NCBI GenBank assembly: GCA_941918925.1
Contig: OW799234.1
Location: 121,575,895-121,639,894, forward strand
Direction: 5' to 3'
Length of the DNA: 64,000 nt
DNA from: Phyto melanocephala
Taxonomy: Eukaryota; Arthropoda; Insecta; Diptera; Rhinophoridae
This document shows, piece by piece, positions 1-12,164 of the stretch. Numbering within the stretch: the stretch's first letter is position 1; the number at the start of each line of letters is the position of its first letter. Position numbers and translations under genes: made by a program. The notes beneath the pieces were generated by a model, which saw nothing but the letters and a program-made list of their open reading frames with translations, did no database searches and was not told the origin of the DNA.

Positions 1-3000
1 GAAAACGTGCCAAGTAGTTAGTGATCAGAGTCAGGGTTACTGAGAACTGCATCGCATTTATAAACTTGAGTTCTCTATCGCACTCGGGTCTATAACGCTG
101 CCTTCTTCTGTACTGGCTCTATTTATATCAATATTTTCCAGAAGAGTAATTGTTGACATTAATCGATTTATTATATTCTATTTTTAAAAGTTCATAACTC
201 AAATTTTGAGCAACTAGTATTGCCAGGGTTGCAAAGCAATTTTGCAGAATGCTTCTTTTATGTGACAAAATCAGCTATTTTTGATTATTTGTTTTTACTT
301 GTAGATTATTAAATTCTCTAGTATTTATCGTAGCCATATTTTAAAAAATATGAAAATTTTTATAAAAATCGACTTAAAAATTATTCTCGCAATTCAAAAA
401 CAGATTTTAATAAAGTTGATTTGTTCTTGCATGTTAACTTTTGTTCTTCAGTTAAAAAAGATCCGAAGTTAAAAGTAAACCGTTTAACAAATCAGCATTA
501 GTTGAAATGCGTGAAATTTTTTTAGCTTCTCGTTCTATATTTCCATTATTGGAAACCCCCTTATTCCAGTTTTTAGTTTGTCGACTAGTAGTCATATTTT
601 TTTTCGCAATCGTAATTAAATACTCCGTTTTCTCTTGCGAAATTCTGCTTTTTCTTTTATGGACCTAATTTGCCATTGTTTTTGCTAAAGCCCATACGAT
701 ATATGAAGAAAATACTCAAAAAATCCAATATAATGCGTGCGAAGGTAATAATGCAAATTCATAGTAATCTATCTTCAGCTTAATTTTGCAATCATTTTTC
801 AATTTTGTTCATTTCAGTGGGTCTTGCATTACTTATGTAACACTTTGCGGATGGAGTTAGAGTTTAGGCATCGCATATTTCACCATCTATCATTGATAGT
901 TGCAGAATATGGTCAACTGTATCGTTTCCTGATCATTTTTAAATTTTGCGGGAGATAACTGTTCAATTGTTTCCCTGTAATATATCTCTTTGTCGATGGA
1001 TAATTGAGTTGTCTGTTTTTTAAATTGAAACCTAATAGGAGGGAAATTTTTTTATATTGTTACATTTAAACCTTTTATAAACGTTGACTTATTTCCTTTG
1101 AATATACCTTGAGTTATTTTATTGCAATCAAAAACACTTGAAATTCACTTTATTTACTTTACTTTTACTTTATTTACTTAAACACACTCAGATATTGTTT
1201 TTATATCACTTTACTTATTTCACTTATTGTTATACACTTTTAATATTAAACTCACTTTGATACGCACTTTACAAACTCTACTGTTATACTGATCATGTTA
1301 GCTGTGTTGTTCGGCTATTTATAGTAACATAGTGGTGTTCTGTAACATTCGACAAACTTCTCGTATGTACACACTAGTTCATTCGAAAACCGTTACATTT
1401 AAATTAATACGTAATGTTAATGTTAAGTAATGTGCAGGAATAATAAAAGTGCCTAAAAGTATGCTGCACATAATAACTCACCTCAGCTGCTCACAACTTA
1501 ACATCATGTTCGAACAACTAGCGAACCAAACGAAATGCTAAACGTACACAAACTAATACAAACAAAACTACTGTAACTTAAACTACTATAAATATAACTA
1601 AAAATAAAGCTATAATGTAAATTAAGCTATTTAAAATAAATCTTTAACAATATACTATAGTAACATGCCGCGCTTACCACTCTTATCCTGAATATATTTA
1701 CATAGAATATTATAAGCAATTTGATAATTTTGTTTGCAAGAAACCTTTAAAGAAACCTGTAAACTACAAAGCACTCTTGACAAATATCCCAGAAAGAAAA
1801 CTTCTGATTCACTTACCTAGTGCTCAGCTGCTACCAAGCATGCTTCTAGAAGGCATGATTTTTATATGAAATGTCACACTTAGTAGGTGTCTATTAAGCA
1901 ATTGAGATGCTTCAATCATGCTTTCCCTTTTATGTACTTACTGTTAAAAAATGTAATGTTAAGCGATAATGCAGTAAAGAATTCATAATTTGTTGCAGTT
2001 TTGCATGCAAATAATTTTAGCGTTTTTAGGTGTGCAGGGTTGAAAAAACTAAAAGAAAATCAGTGGAGTATCAATTTACAAACAATTTGAAAGATATTAG
2101 TTGATAAATTCTTTTTAAAAGCATATGTACTTCTTGTGTTAAGTTTCGTAGTTATCGGAAAATTTATTTTTGTATTTTCTATAAATGTGTCTCACCATCT
2201 TCTTCTACACTGCTTGGAAAAAAAACTCATTCCTTTATATCAGTTCGTCTGCACAGTAATCGATTTTTATTATTAGTCAACCATCACATCATTCTGGCGA
2301 ATACACTTTTTACACATGTGTTAAAATTTCATTGTAAATTCTTCAAACATTTCTTAAGAAGAGTTTGATTACCATCAGCAAGTCTTCCTGCCTGTCTTCA
2401 ACACAACAATGCCAGTATTTCTGTCTGATGATTGATTTTAATCAGAAAATTAAGTGGCTTTCCCATGTTGATTTTTCTTTTTTTTTTTTTGTCAAATGTC
2501 TTGAATAATTTTCTTTTCTGCTTAAGGTGCTAAACATTGTGTTTGTGTGGTTTTTCTTTAACATGCTTTTGAAAGGGATCATCAGGATTTTATTTTTTTA
2601 TTTTTTAACTGTGATGCTGCTGATTGTTTTTCAAAACTCACATTATTTGTCTTGTGGCTTAGGAGTGGTTGTGTGTGTGTATTATTTGCCAAAGAGAGTA
2701 TGCAAAGTTGTGTAAGTGATGTAATCACTGATTTCCTTAATAACTTTACTTGTCAATTAAATGGCAGAGATAAAGGAAAAGAGATAAATATTGACTGAGT
2801 GATGAAATTATATTGCTGACGTGTTGCAGTGTAAGTTGTTTTATCTGTGTGCAATCCTACTGTTGAAAATGGAGATTTTGCTTTGTGTGAAAACACACAA
2901 AATAAAATATATATTCAATATACATAATAGGGCGTGTCGAGTTTTTTCAACTTCTCTTTCAGAAAATAAATTCAATACCGACCATAAATTTTAGAAATTC

Positions 3001-3930
3001 TTAAGTTTCATGTAAAATACAGCAGCAAACTGTCTTCTAGCAAAAATTCCTTTCTATCATTTTTATGTTAAATATTCTACTTGATTATCCTAAATAAATA
3101 TATTCTATACATATGTACATGTTAATATTTAACTAAAAAATCCGGAAAAAGATTTGATGCTAGTCTTAAGTTGTATTCAACTATTAATATTCATTTGAAG
3201 CTAAGGGGTCTTTTGTTCAATTTTAAATCCAAAATTTAAATATTCAAAGACCATACGAATTAAGTTTTGTATTTACAAAATCTGAACATTCAAAACTATA
3301 ACTTGCAAAAGTAACACAAGACTGCAACTTTTACTACATTAGTCACTTTGTTAGAACTAGTGCGGAAATACTGCGTTCGGAATTCCCTACCCTTTTTTTA
3401 AATCTGAGATGTGGGCTGCTACTAAGAGAGTAAACTGGATAGAATGTCAAAAACTATCCAGAAGCTACTATTACAAAGAATATTTATATAAAATAATTAA
3501 ATAACTGCAATAGTGAGAGCAAGAAAATAGCCGTTTCGTGGTTCTACTTTTTAATTCTAAGTAGATTCACAGTTCTAAAGAAGATAAAGGACATTTGGAA
3601 AAAATCCAAAATTATATCTTTAAGTAGAGAAAAACTGAAATTTAAAGAGACTTTCTTAACAACATTTAATAAGCTCTCCGACATACTTAGTTGCAAGTGT
3701 AAGATTAAGCTTTGTGCAGAGTTTTAGGGTATATATCCAAGTGTAGCTGGCTGATAACACGAAGTCCATACCTTTTACTCATCTTCTAAGGACAGGAAGA
3801 TCGCTGTCAGGAAACTAGTGTTCATTCAATGTTAAAAATAAAATTTTCAATCATCAAACTGTATCAAATTAGATTAAAATATCTATCGTACCATAGAAAA
3901 CAAATTAAAGAGCAGAAGAATTTTTGAATT
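1..3930. other. AT-rich noncoding stretch without a recognised gene
   Basis: No exon, RNA gene or transposon body could be identified. The one open frame of note (2527-2715) is a hydrophobic T-rich translation without a known motif and is not supported as a gene. A segment near 1842-1905 (gcttctagaaggcatg followed by a tttttatatg block) resembles 58060-58110, so at least one dispersed repeat fragment is present. The stretch could be intronic or intergenic relative to the DIP gene downstream, depending on how far upstream its first exons lie. Confidence 0.5.
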
Positions 3931-4769
3931 TTTACGTAGTAAACTGTATTCTACTAGTCAAACCTTTTAATTTGATACCCATATTGATGGGGTTACAAAA
4001 AATTTTATCCACTATGTTGTTTTAGACGCCATATTGGATTTAACATTTTTTTAAAATTTACTGTAAGTAGAATACAATATTAAGGAGGTTCAAGAAGTTA
4101 CATTTCAAAATACCAGATTTGACCCATATATAAAATTATTGTCCGCCATTTTGTAGTGGCGGCCAACAAGAATTTTAATTTTTTTAAAATGCCTATATTG
4201 CGTTAGTCAAGTCCTTTCAGATGATACCAGTATTGACTCTCTCGGTTGTCTAAAAGCTGCAAAAAGATGATTTTCGTTTGTAAATTTTTGGAATATATAT
4301 TTTTAAAACAAAATTTTTGCCTAGAACTTTACCGATTAAGCCCGGCTTTATCCAAAATTTTTCACCATTATCTCTAAAGGCATGTTATATCTACAAATAG
4401 TAGCAAAGGTACCTATAAATTATTATATGGTGGTAAAAATATGGGAAAAAACAGAGGCAGTCGTGTTTATTTGCTCATATCTCAGAAAGTTATGGGGCGA
4501 TTGTGCTGAATTTAAATAGCGATTCATTCCCGGATTTCCAAAAGATTGATACAATAAAAAGATCTGAGGAACATATGGTTTGCTTCTAAAAGTTGATTTC
4601 AACCAACACACGGACAGATGGACAGACGGTCAGGGCTTAATCGACTCCTCTATTCATAAGCTTTCAGAAAATAAATACTTTATGGGTTCGGAAATAAAAA
4701 TTGTAGAAACTACAAACGGAACGATAAAGCTATTTAAACCCTTGTGCACTACAGGTGAAGGGCATAACA
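3931..4769 (-). mobile_element. INE-1/DINE-1-like repeat, type B, reverse orientation
   Basis: Read on the minus strand, it starts with a decayed tataccc-like terminus near 4769 (plus strand: ggtgaagggcata). It continues through the hallmark block resembling accccataaagtatatattt, the gagtcgattaagccctgac block and a short GTCCGTCTGTCC tract (plus strand 4608-4635). It aligns along its length with the better preserved copy at 46598-47945, sharing for example ttttacgtagtaaactgtat at 3933. The hairpin-bearing terminus expected at the low-coordinate end is not visible, so the copy is truncated there. Non-coding; the short open frames in it are repeat artefacts. Confidence 0.75.
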
Positions 4770-5329
4770 AGCTAATGAAATATTTTTAATAAACATTGCT
4801 AGTTTGCTTACAACTTAATCGCAGAATCGTCAACCTTGGGGTCCCATAATCTGATAAGTGGCAGCTAAGCATGCTAAGACAATTAAATGATAATCGATAT
4901 AATCATATGGTTGGATTCGGACCAATATTTAATACACGTCGAAAATCAGCATACATATTTTTAAACACCTGGGTTTTTAATTTTTACTTATTGAAAAGTT
5001 ATAAAAATGTAATTAAGTGTGATGTTTTAAAACGGTGAAAAATATTAAGGCATACTAACAAACATATTGCACGAATAAAGAATTTCAGCTATTCGGCTCA
5101 GATTTATGTTTAAAGGTTATCGTCGTTCGTGTTTTGTGTAATAATTCACAAACGACGTTATGTCAAAACAATAAACATACAACAACTATAACATAAAACA
5201 AACTGTTAAAATTTTAGGACTTTTTTCTTTGAAGTACAAAAACAATTTTTTAAACTAGCACATTATGAAAATATGACTTGATAGCATATTGTTTGAATTC
5301 CCCAAATATCTATCTTCTATCTTCTTTCA
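4770..5329. other. no feature recognised
   Basis: AT-rich sequence between two repeats. I see no open frame with a known motif and no clear terminal repeat. Confidence 0.5.
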
Positions 5330-5603
5330 CTGTGAAGTCTGACTTTTGATTTTCGGTTTGCAGACAGAGGGGCGTGGCAAAATCCAATTTTCATATTGCG
5401 CCACCACTGACATATACATACATATATTTATTTTGTATGCTTTTTTTTAAAGCCGTTGTCATGTTTTTCAAAACGAAATACCAAACTCTTAAATCCGTTA
5501 TGTAGTTTTGAAGATATTTACAAAAAACCTCTGTTAATAATGATCCAATGTCAAAATTTTAAAACTTTTGCTTAGGGCCAGCAACACGGACCGGGTCAGC
5601 TAG
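5330..5603 (+). mobile_element. Helitron-like 3' end fragment
   Basis: The segment ends with ccgggtcagctag followed by t, matching the Helitron rule of a CTRR terminus inserted before T. Its body (gtgaagtctgacttttgatt, a ggggcgtggcaaaatcc block, ccaccactgacata) is the reverse complement of 55083-55180, so the two loci are one family in opposite orientations. No coding capacity remains. The 5' boundary is uncertain. Confidence 0.6.
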
Positions 5604-6076
5604 TATTTAAAAAAAAAGTTTCTAAAAATAAATAAAACTTATATAATGAAGTAAAATATGTTCATGTATATGTATAAATATAAGCAATAATTATGCAATA
5701 ATTAATATTTATCGTTTATGTTGAGCCGAAGACCTAAGATGCTATTGCTCTTACACTTAAATTTATCTTATATTTTTATATTATAAGCTAAATGAATAAA
5801 TGCATCTATTTACTAAAAATTTTTTGATAAATTAATTTCTTAAGTTATTTCCTCTCCCAAATTAGTAATATTTCCTTTATTGCCCACTGTTGCCAATTTT
5901 CTTTTGTGTTTGCCTTAGCAAACTTCAATCATAAAATATCTTAAATACTTTTAAAACTAATTTACCATGAAAGAAAAATATTATTTTTTGCTCTTTTTTC
6001 TTCGACATAAAATCAGTTAAATAATAAAAGAAAAGTATAAAGAAATAAATACTATAAATCAATATACAAAGACTAA
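5604..6076. other. no feature recognised
   Basis: AT-rich spacer between the Helitron-like end and a palindromic MITE; nothing else supported. Confidence 0.5.
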
Positions 6077-6193
6077 GGGCCATATTCATAAAAAATATTT
6101 TAGGTTTATTGAAGGCTTATTTGACAAATTTCTCTACAACATCTGTCAAATAAGCCTTTAATAAACCTAAAATATTTTTTATGAATACGGCCC
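6077..6193. mobile_element. palindromic MITE (PIF/Harbinger-like), copy 1
   Basis: This is a 117-bp near-perfect palindrome starting gggccatattcat and ending atgaatacggccc, with a short central loop. It is bounded by TAA on both sides (6074-6076 and 6194-6196). TAA/TTA duplications with GGGCC termini fit the PIF/Harbinger group of non-autonomous elements, though the superfamily call is inference. Copy 2 at 7491-7607 is almost exactly its reverse complement. Confidence 0.8.
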
Positions 6194-6410
6194 TAACTAT
6201 GTATGTAAGTACAATTGTAGCAACAAAAACAAATAAAAAAAATTAAATAATAAACAAATACAATAAGAGCAGTCTGAAAGAAGACAATCTGTTACACTAA
6301 AGCACAAATTTAAAGATGAAAACAAATTAAGAGACATGATTGTGTTGCTTTGTGTATAAATATAACTGTATTCTCCTGTAGCTTTTAGGATGTACAAAGG
6401 CTGGTTAATT

Positions 6411-7300
6411 TATTATCTAAGATTAGGTTAGATCCGGCAGCCGCCCGAAGGTATAGCTTACTTGGGTCCTCCGAGGGTCCCGTCGTGATACCGCAGGCAC
6501 CAACGCCCGCTCGTCTATGTACTCCGGCCGTCGTTCCTCAGCCATCCTGTCCTGTTTACAAAGGTGTGGATCTTTCCCAGATCAACTGTGGAAAGACAAG
6601 TTTTACTTTCAAGTGTTCGCTGACCTGGAATCTGGTTTCTCAGGTTCCCGAATGCAGGACAATTACAGAGAAGATGGTCAGTTGTCTCCTCCTCTTTCTC
6701 GTTATCGCAACTTCTGCGGAAGTCGTTGTAAGTTATATTCAACCTTTTCGTATGTGTTCGGTGATGACGGCTATGAGGTTCCTAAGGTGGATTCGGGGCA
6801 TATTCAACGCATAATGCGTCCTTTGAGCATCCATGTCAGGCCAGATCTTTCTGGTTTCTAAACAAGTAGGTTCTCTCACCCATCTTTCCTTAGCATCCAA
6901 ATATAATCGATGCGAGATTATCTGCTTACCCTTCGATAAGGGAATACCCAAAGCACAACTGGATTCAACCGAATCTAATATGGTACCGGCTTTTACAAGT
7001 GCATCAGCTCTATTATTACCATCAATATCCCCATGTCCTGGAGCCCACACAAGGGTAACTGTCGAATGTCTCGCTATCTTCTCAAGAGACACCCAGCATT
7101 CCTGGGCACTTTTCGATGTGCTGTACACACTCTGCAGGGATCTAAAAGCCGCCTTGCTGTCAGTAAATATGTATATAAATATCCCTGCCAGATATTCCAT
7201 TATACTTAATCCGTTCCGCGGCTGTCTTAATAGCCATTCATTCGTCCCGTATCGCGCTACAATAATCTGGTAGCCTTAGGGATAATTCGAAACCCAACTG
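6411..7300 (-). pseudogene. 3' end of a LINE with RNase H domain (non-LTR retrotransposon remnant)
   Basis: The minus-strand frame 7200-6739 carries an RNase H domain: IFTDSKAAFRSL has the first catalytic Asp, and WAPGHGDIDGNNRAD is the family's W-x-P-G-H...GN-x-x-AD motif. A second frame, 6742-6515, continues with DFRRSCDN, an EEETTDHLL stretch and CNCPAF, the H/C-rich tail that follows RNase H in I/Jockey-type LINEs. The two frames abut with a shift at about 6740, so one break separates them. No reverse transcriptase or endonuclease domain lies upstream, so the copy is 5'-truncated, as is usual for LINEs. The higher-GC 3' UTR runs to about 6411. It lies between the two inverted MITE copies. 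Not a host gene. Confidence 0.85.
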
Positions 7301-7490
7301 GATCAAAAAGATACCACATTCATCTAAGTGCTAACATTTTAGTCATGTGGTGATAATTTTATTAGAGTTTCGTTTTTTTTTTAACTACTTATTTTCCAGC
7401 GAAAAAGAAAAACTTCTTTTAATTTTAAAGCTACCTAAAACTCAATTGAATTACATAAAATGTTAATTCTGCTTTAAAATAAAACAATAA

Positions 7491-7607
7491 GGGCCGTATT
7501 CATAAAAAATATTTTAGGTTTATTAAAGGCTTATTTGACAGATGTTGTAGAGAAATTTGTCAAATAAGCCTTCAATAAACCTAAAATATTTTTTATGAAT
7601 ACGGCTC
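7491..7607. mobile_element. palindromic MITE (PIF/Harbinger-like), copy 2
   Basis: Same family as 6077-6193 but inverted. It starts gggccgtattcat and ends atgaatacggctc. Unusually, the palindrome continues outside the element: left flank taaaacaataa (7480-7490) is the exact reverse complement of right flank ttattgtttta (7608-7618). A normal insertion would give direct, not inverted, flanks. Confidence 0.8.
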
Positions 7608-7618
7608 TTATTGTTTTA

Positions 7619-8040
7619 GGGCGCGTGCAATATGCAATTATGCGCAATTTTAAAAAAGTGATAATGTTTGTCATTTATTTTAAACATATGTCTCTTGCCA
7701 GAGAAAAGTTTGACAGAAAGTATTACATTTTAACGCTTTCATCTATTTCTCTAATATAGCGCTGCTAACAAAATCTAGGTTTGTTATAAGGATATATGAA
7801 ACTGAAGGTGATTATTACAAGATAAAAGATAGTAAGTTAGGTACCAGATGGCAGTCATTATACCTTTCTTCTTATCAAAATAAAATACCATAATGGCACA
7901 CGTAGAGTTTCTATTATCTAAAGTAAGCCGCTTTACTGTGCGACATCAGATAAAGTTAATTAATTTACCCACAGTTTTATTTTAGCGTGTTTGTTGGCCT
8001 TATATTGATGGGGTAATTTATGCGTTTTACACATAACTAG
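7619..8040. other. no feature recognised
   Basis: AT-rich stretch between the MITE and an INE-1-like terminus. The segment near 7998 (ttatattgatggggt) may be a decayed piece of the type B element. Confidence 0.4.
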
Positions 8041-8098
8041 ATTTTGGTGAAGGGCATATAAAATTTGGCACAGCCAAATAGTGCTCTCTTACTAGTTT
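8041..8098 (+). mobile_element. INE-1-like right-end fragment
   Basis: Reads gaagggcatataaaatttgg, then cacagccaaatagtgctctc and ttactagttt. This is the subterminal gggtata motif, a hairpin (atttggc-aca-gccaaat) and the terminal CTTAC-TTGTTT-like motif seen at the ends of better copies at 13757-13796 and 45266-45316. Only the end is recognisable. Confidence 0.7.
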
Positions 8099-8990
8099 TT
8101 ATAAAAAAAATATATTTTGTTAAACTTTCCCATCAAAAACGGAATGAAAAAAATTAATCGTTTAAATTGTGATCTTTGGATTGAACTCAATTCAACTAAA
8201 AAATTTCAGGTTTATCCAATCTCACAGATAACCCTTGCCTTAAACCAACATGGTTCTTTAAAGAATTACTCAGCCAAACAGCCACAACAAACAAAATGAA
8301 TACCTCAAATTATACAGCTAAATACACACACTCCTACACAAGATAAAAGTGTACAAACATCCTCTACCAGATGATGTGATTTTAAGATAAAAAAAAGCAT
8401 TCTCTTACAATGTGCTTTTTTATATCTGTGTTAAGAGCAAATTCAATAAATTGACCAACATTTGAACTATCATCATTTTGTTGTTCTATTTTTTTTTTGT
8501 TTTTCTCATAGTGGAATCGTTTAATGTATGTGTTTGTCTATGATGCAGACTTGTACACATAAAGATTTTATAGAAATATTTAGAAAAAAAGTTGAATAAA
8601 AAAATATGTTACAAATGACTACATATTGCTACTTTAGCAACAACTACCACAGACTGCCTAGAGAGGAATGTCTATGGGCAAGGCAATAAAACAGTTATTT
8701 CAAAGAATGATTTCTTCTAATTTATGTAATATATGGAATATCACTGGAAAAAATTTCAATTTATACGCGCAAGGATCATAATTTCAAAGCAGCATTAGAT
8801 TATATGACAAGATAAGATCATATATTAGTTGTAAGTTATCATTATTATGTTGAATTGAATTATCATTGTTAAAAATTATAATAATGTGTTCTCATATAAC
8901 CATAAAATCACAAAGTCATTATTAGCCTGAAAATAAAGAATGAAAACTGTTTTACTAGAAGAAATAATTGTTTTTTTCTATATATATTTC
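8099..8990. other. no feature recognised
   Basis: AT-rich. The open frame at 8117-8299 has no known motif and is not supported as a gene. Confidence 0.45.
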
Positions 8991-9280
8991 TGGAAGCTTA
9001 TAAAGAGGCGATTTGAAATGTCAGTCTGTCCGTTGGTTAATATCAACTTTTATAAGCCCCAAGATATTACACAGAAAACATTATAGACAAATTCAATAGT
9101 GAATCGCTATTGGAATCTGGCGGTATCTCTCCATCACTTTCTAAAATATGAGCCCATAAACACTACTACCTCTGTTCTTCCCCCATATTTTTACTATAAA
9201 AATTAAAGTTTTCAGCTCTTGAATAATTTGTAGGCACGTTTACACTGCAACAATTGTTATAGTTTGTATATTTAATATGC
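8991..9280 (+). mobile_element. INE-1-like type B internal fragment
   Basis: Decayed match to type B: gcttataaagag near 8996, gtcagtctgtccgttggtt, then a subsequence about cell-like repeat text (tatgagcccataaacac, cccccatatttttac) in the same order as 44650-44940 and 58700-58920. Neither terminus is present. Confidence 0.55.
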
Positions 9281-10624
9281 CTCTAGGGCAGTTCATAAAA
9301 AAATTTCTTCGGTGAATTTATAGTGAAAAATAGTTTGAAAAATATTAATTTTTTTAAATACATATGAGCCCTTGATTTTGATAATGGTACAAGTTATATT
9401 TTCCTTGTTTCAAGATATTTAGAGTATTGCATTTAAAAGGAATAAAAAATAATTTTGTATTATGAAATATGATTTTGCGACAGTAAAGTAGTGTCAACAA
9501 ACAAGTATTTATTATGATTGTGAAATTTATAACCACTTATAAAATGAAATATGGTTTTGAAAGGCTGAAATGACTTATATCACTTTCAAAATTAACTGCA
9601 TGACTTTATAAATGGCTTACACCATCAAGGAAACATTTTTATTAGTAATTAACATTTTATTTAAACTCATTTCATTGTAACCCATAAATTATTTATTAGC
9701 ATTTAGGAAAATAAAGTGTTTGTGAAAAATTTATGAAAAATTGGTGGAGTATAGGGTAGTAAATCCATCATTTCTTTATACATTTATACATTTTTTGGAA
9801 CAAAGACAATTTTATTTTCGAGAGTTTACCACTAACATGCCTAGACTCTTTTGTTTCATATTCCTCTCCACTATTTCTCTTCACCACTATCTGAAGACAT
9901 GACAAAATTATTAATTATTTTGCCAAAGTTTGTGAACAAACTGACGTATACCACTATCAAGTAATTGTATTTTGTTTACCAACCAAAAAATAAACACATT
10001 TTATCGAGTTAATTTTCATAGCATACCGCTAATCTCTTCTTATGTTATTTTATTAGGATTTGATATGAAATAGCTGATAAACTAGATTTTTAAAATTTTT
10101 GACTTATACCACTTTCAAAATTGAGGGCTCATATATCAAGTTACTAAAGCTCCTAATAAAATTTAGACACGATAAAGACACCAAATTACAAGCCGTGGTT
10201 TCTTAAAGTACTGTTAAAAAAAATTAACAAACCGGTTTCAAACTAATTGCGATACAAATATCAAAATACAATTACTTAGTATTTTTCCTAGGCTTTACAA
10301 GCCTATTTTGTTCCCCCTTCCAGACAACCGATATGGTTAGTATTGGTGGCAAATGGCAACGCCTGGCTGGCGAAATATAAAACGGTATAAAAATTTTAAT
10401 ATCAATGATAGGCGCCACTTTAAAATTTATATCTGGTTTAAAATTACTAATTAAAAATACAAGAGGTTGACTAGTTAAATACTTAGATAAACCATTAAAA
10501 AAATATTAAAAAAAATGGATTCCGAATCAGAATAGGAAGTATTTTTTTTTCTTAGCACCATCACTGTAGCTATTGTGGTTAATATATACAAAATAAAATT
10601 ATTCCGACTTCAACCATTTATTTA
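9281..10624. other. no feature recognised
   Basis: AT-rich sequence with no coding or terminal-repeat signal that I can support. Confidence 0.45.
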
Positions 10625-12164
10625 TTTTTATACCCGCCACCAAAAAAATGGTGGGGGTATATTCATTTTGTCATTCCGTTTGTAACACATCGAAATATCC
10701 ATTTTAGACCCCATAAAGTATATATATTCTGAATCAGGGTTTGATTTGATGACGATCTAGCTATGTCCGTCCGTCTGTCCGTCTGTCCGTCTGTCCGTCT
10801 GTTGAAAGCACGATAGAGGTCGCACCGAAAAAGCTAGGGGGCTCAAATTTTGCCAGAATCTTTCTTATAGACAAGGTTTGTTTGGTATTGAAAATGGGCT
10901 AAATCGGAATATTAGGAAGAGAGTTATAGCTCGTAAAGCAAGAGTAGGTCGAAAAAACCGTGTCCTGCTAACATCGAATAAAATGGAATTGTGTCCAAAC
11001 GGATAAACATAGAGTCATGAAACTTCGAATATATATTTCTCGAGTCAAAGGAATATTTCTCCCCAAAAATGTCTTAAATCTATAAATTAGAAAAGGAGTT
11101 ATAGATAAAAATGTACGAAAATTTATACCGCGCAGTGTATTTTTTAAGTTTAAAATGTAATAAAACTGACAAAACTATATGTACGATTCCGAAATTTTGC
11201 AAACATGGCTCTTTGGTCAAAGTCTTCGTTATAGCGGAAAATAAATGTGCCACGCCCACTTTTTTTTAAATTTTTATAAAAATATATTAGTCATATATAT
11301 TAGCATTTATTCATTGCAGATGGCAACATCTGTTGAAGGCGCCACTACATTTTGCAAACACTGAGGATGATGTCTTTGCTAAACATCATGTAGAACACTA
11401 GATGACTCTAGTAACATTTTTGACAACATCCACTTTAATATTTTGCACAAACTACAAAGGAATTTTAAATGGGTTTGTGAAAACGAAAATGACCGAAGTT
11501 TGTTGACAAAAATTAACTAGAGTAATGATTTGTGCCAAACTTTACATATAGTTGTACACACAGTCTTATGAGGTTTAAGATTTAAAAATATTAAAAAAAA
11601 ATGTGCATCAGTAGATTTAAAATATGTATTTGAATATTTAAAATACATTTTTTAGTTAAATTATATTTTTATTCATCTATTCTTTTGTAAAGGGTGGTTA
11701 AATTTTAAGGGCCACAGTGTGATTCAAAATAGACATGCTCAGCATTTTGCTAAAACGGGAAATTTATTAGTAAGATTTTGATTTTTAAAGTTCTATAACA
11801 TTTTACTTTTAAAAGATTTTCAAACGAAATAAGTTTTGTATAATTTTAAAATTTGTTAGCCATTAGTACATGAAAATAAATTGTTTACAATGTTGAGATA
11901 ATTTTTTTACTTAGGTCAAAATTTTCCTAAATTCCCATTTTTAATAGAGCATAACTTCAGGCGAACATAAGATAACAAAAAGAAATTAGCACCATTTAGT
12001 AGATAAAACTCTCCTTTATACCTCTATACTCCATTGTATACCCTGAACGATCCGACCGTGATCAGCAGACCTTTTTGCGACACAAGGTCAAATATTTTTT
12101 GCAAAATTTTAGTAAAAGAGCTAAACAAATTTTTTTGTAATGTGTTTTTTTTAAAGTATTTTAG
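10625..12164 (+). mobile_element. INE-1-like repeat, type A, first copy (3' part lost)
   Basis: It begins tttttatacccgccacc, then a short palindrome (ccaccaaaaaaatggtgg), catttt, gtcattccgtttgt, a accccataaagtatatatat block and (GTCCGTCT)n at about 10769-10801. Then come agctagggggctcaaatttt and a cacgcccact block near 11250. This order is the INE-1/DINE-1 layout known from Drosophila. No hairpin terminus is reached before a second type A start at 12165, so this copy is truncated or interrupted. It contains an unrelated fragment at 11694-11975. Confidence 0.8.
11694..11975 (+). mobile_element. fragment of a gggtggttaaatttt-ended element
   Basis: It starts agggtggttaaattttaagg, a terminus similar to the TIR of the mariner-type insert at 13162-13650. 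The body (gtgtgattcaaaatagac through ttaatagagcataacttcag) is found as the reverse complement at about 51000-51274. No transposase frame is left. Confidence 0.55.

Noticed and set aside
6833..7273. 146-residue plus-strand open frame
   Set aside because: Antisense shadow of the LINE RNase H frame on the minus strand.
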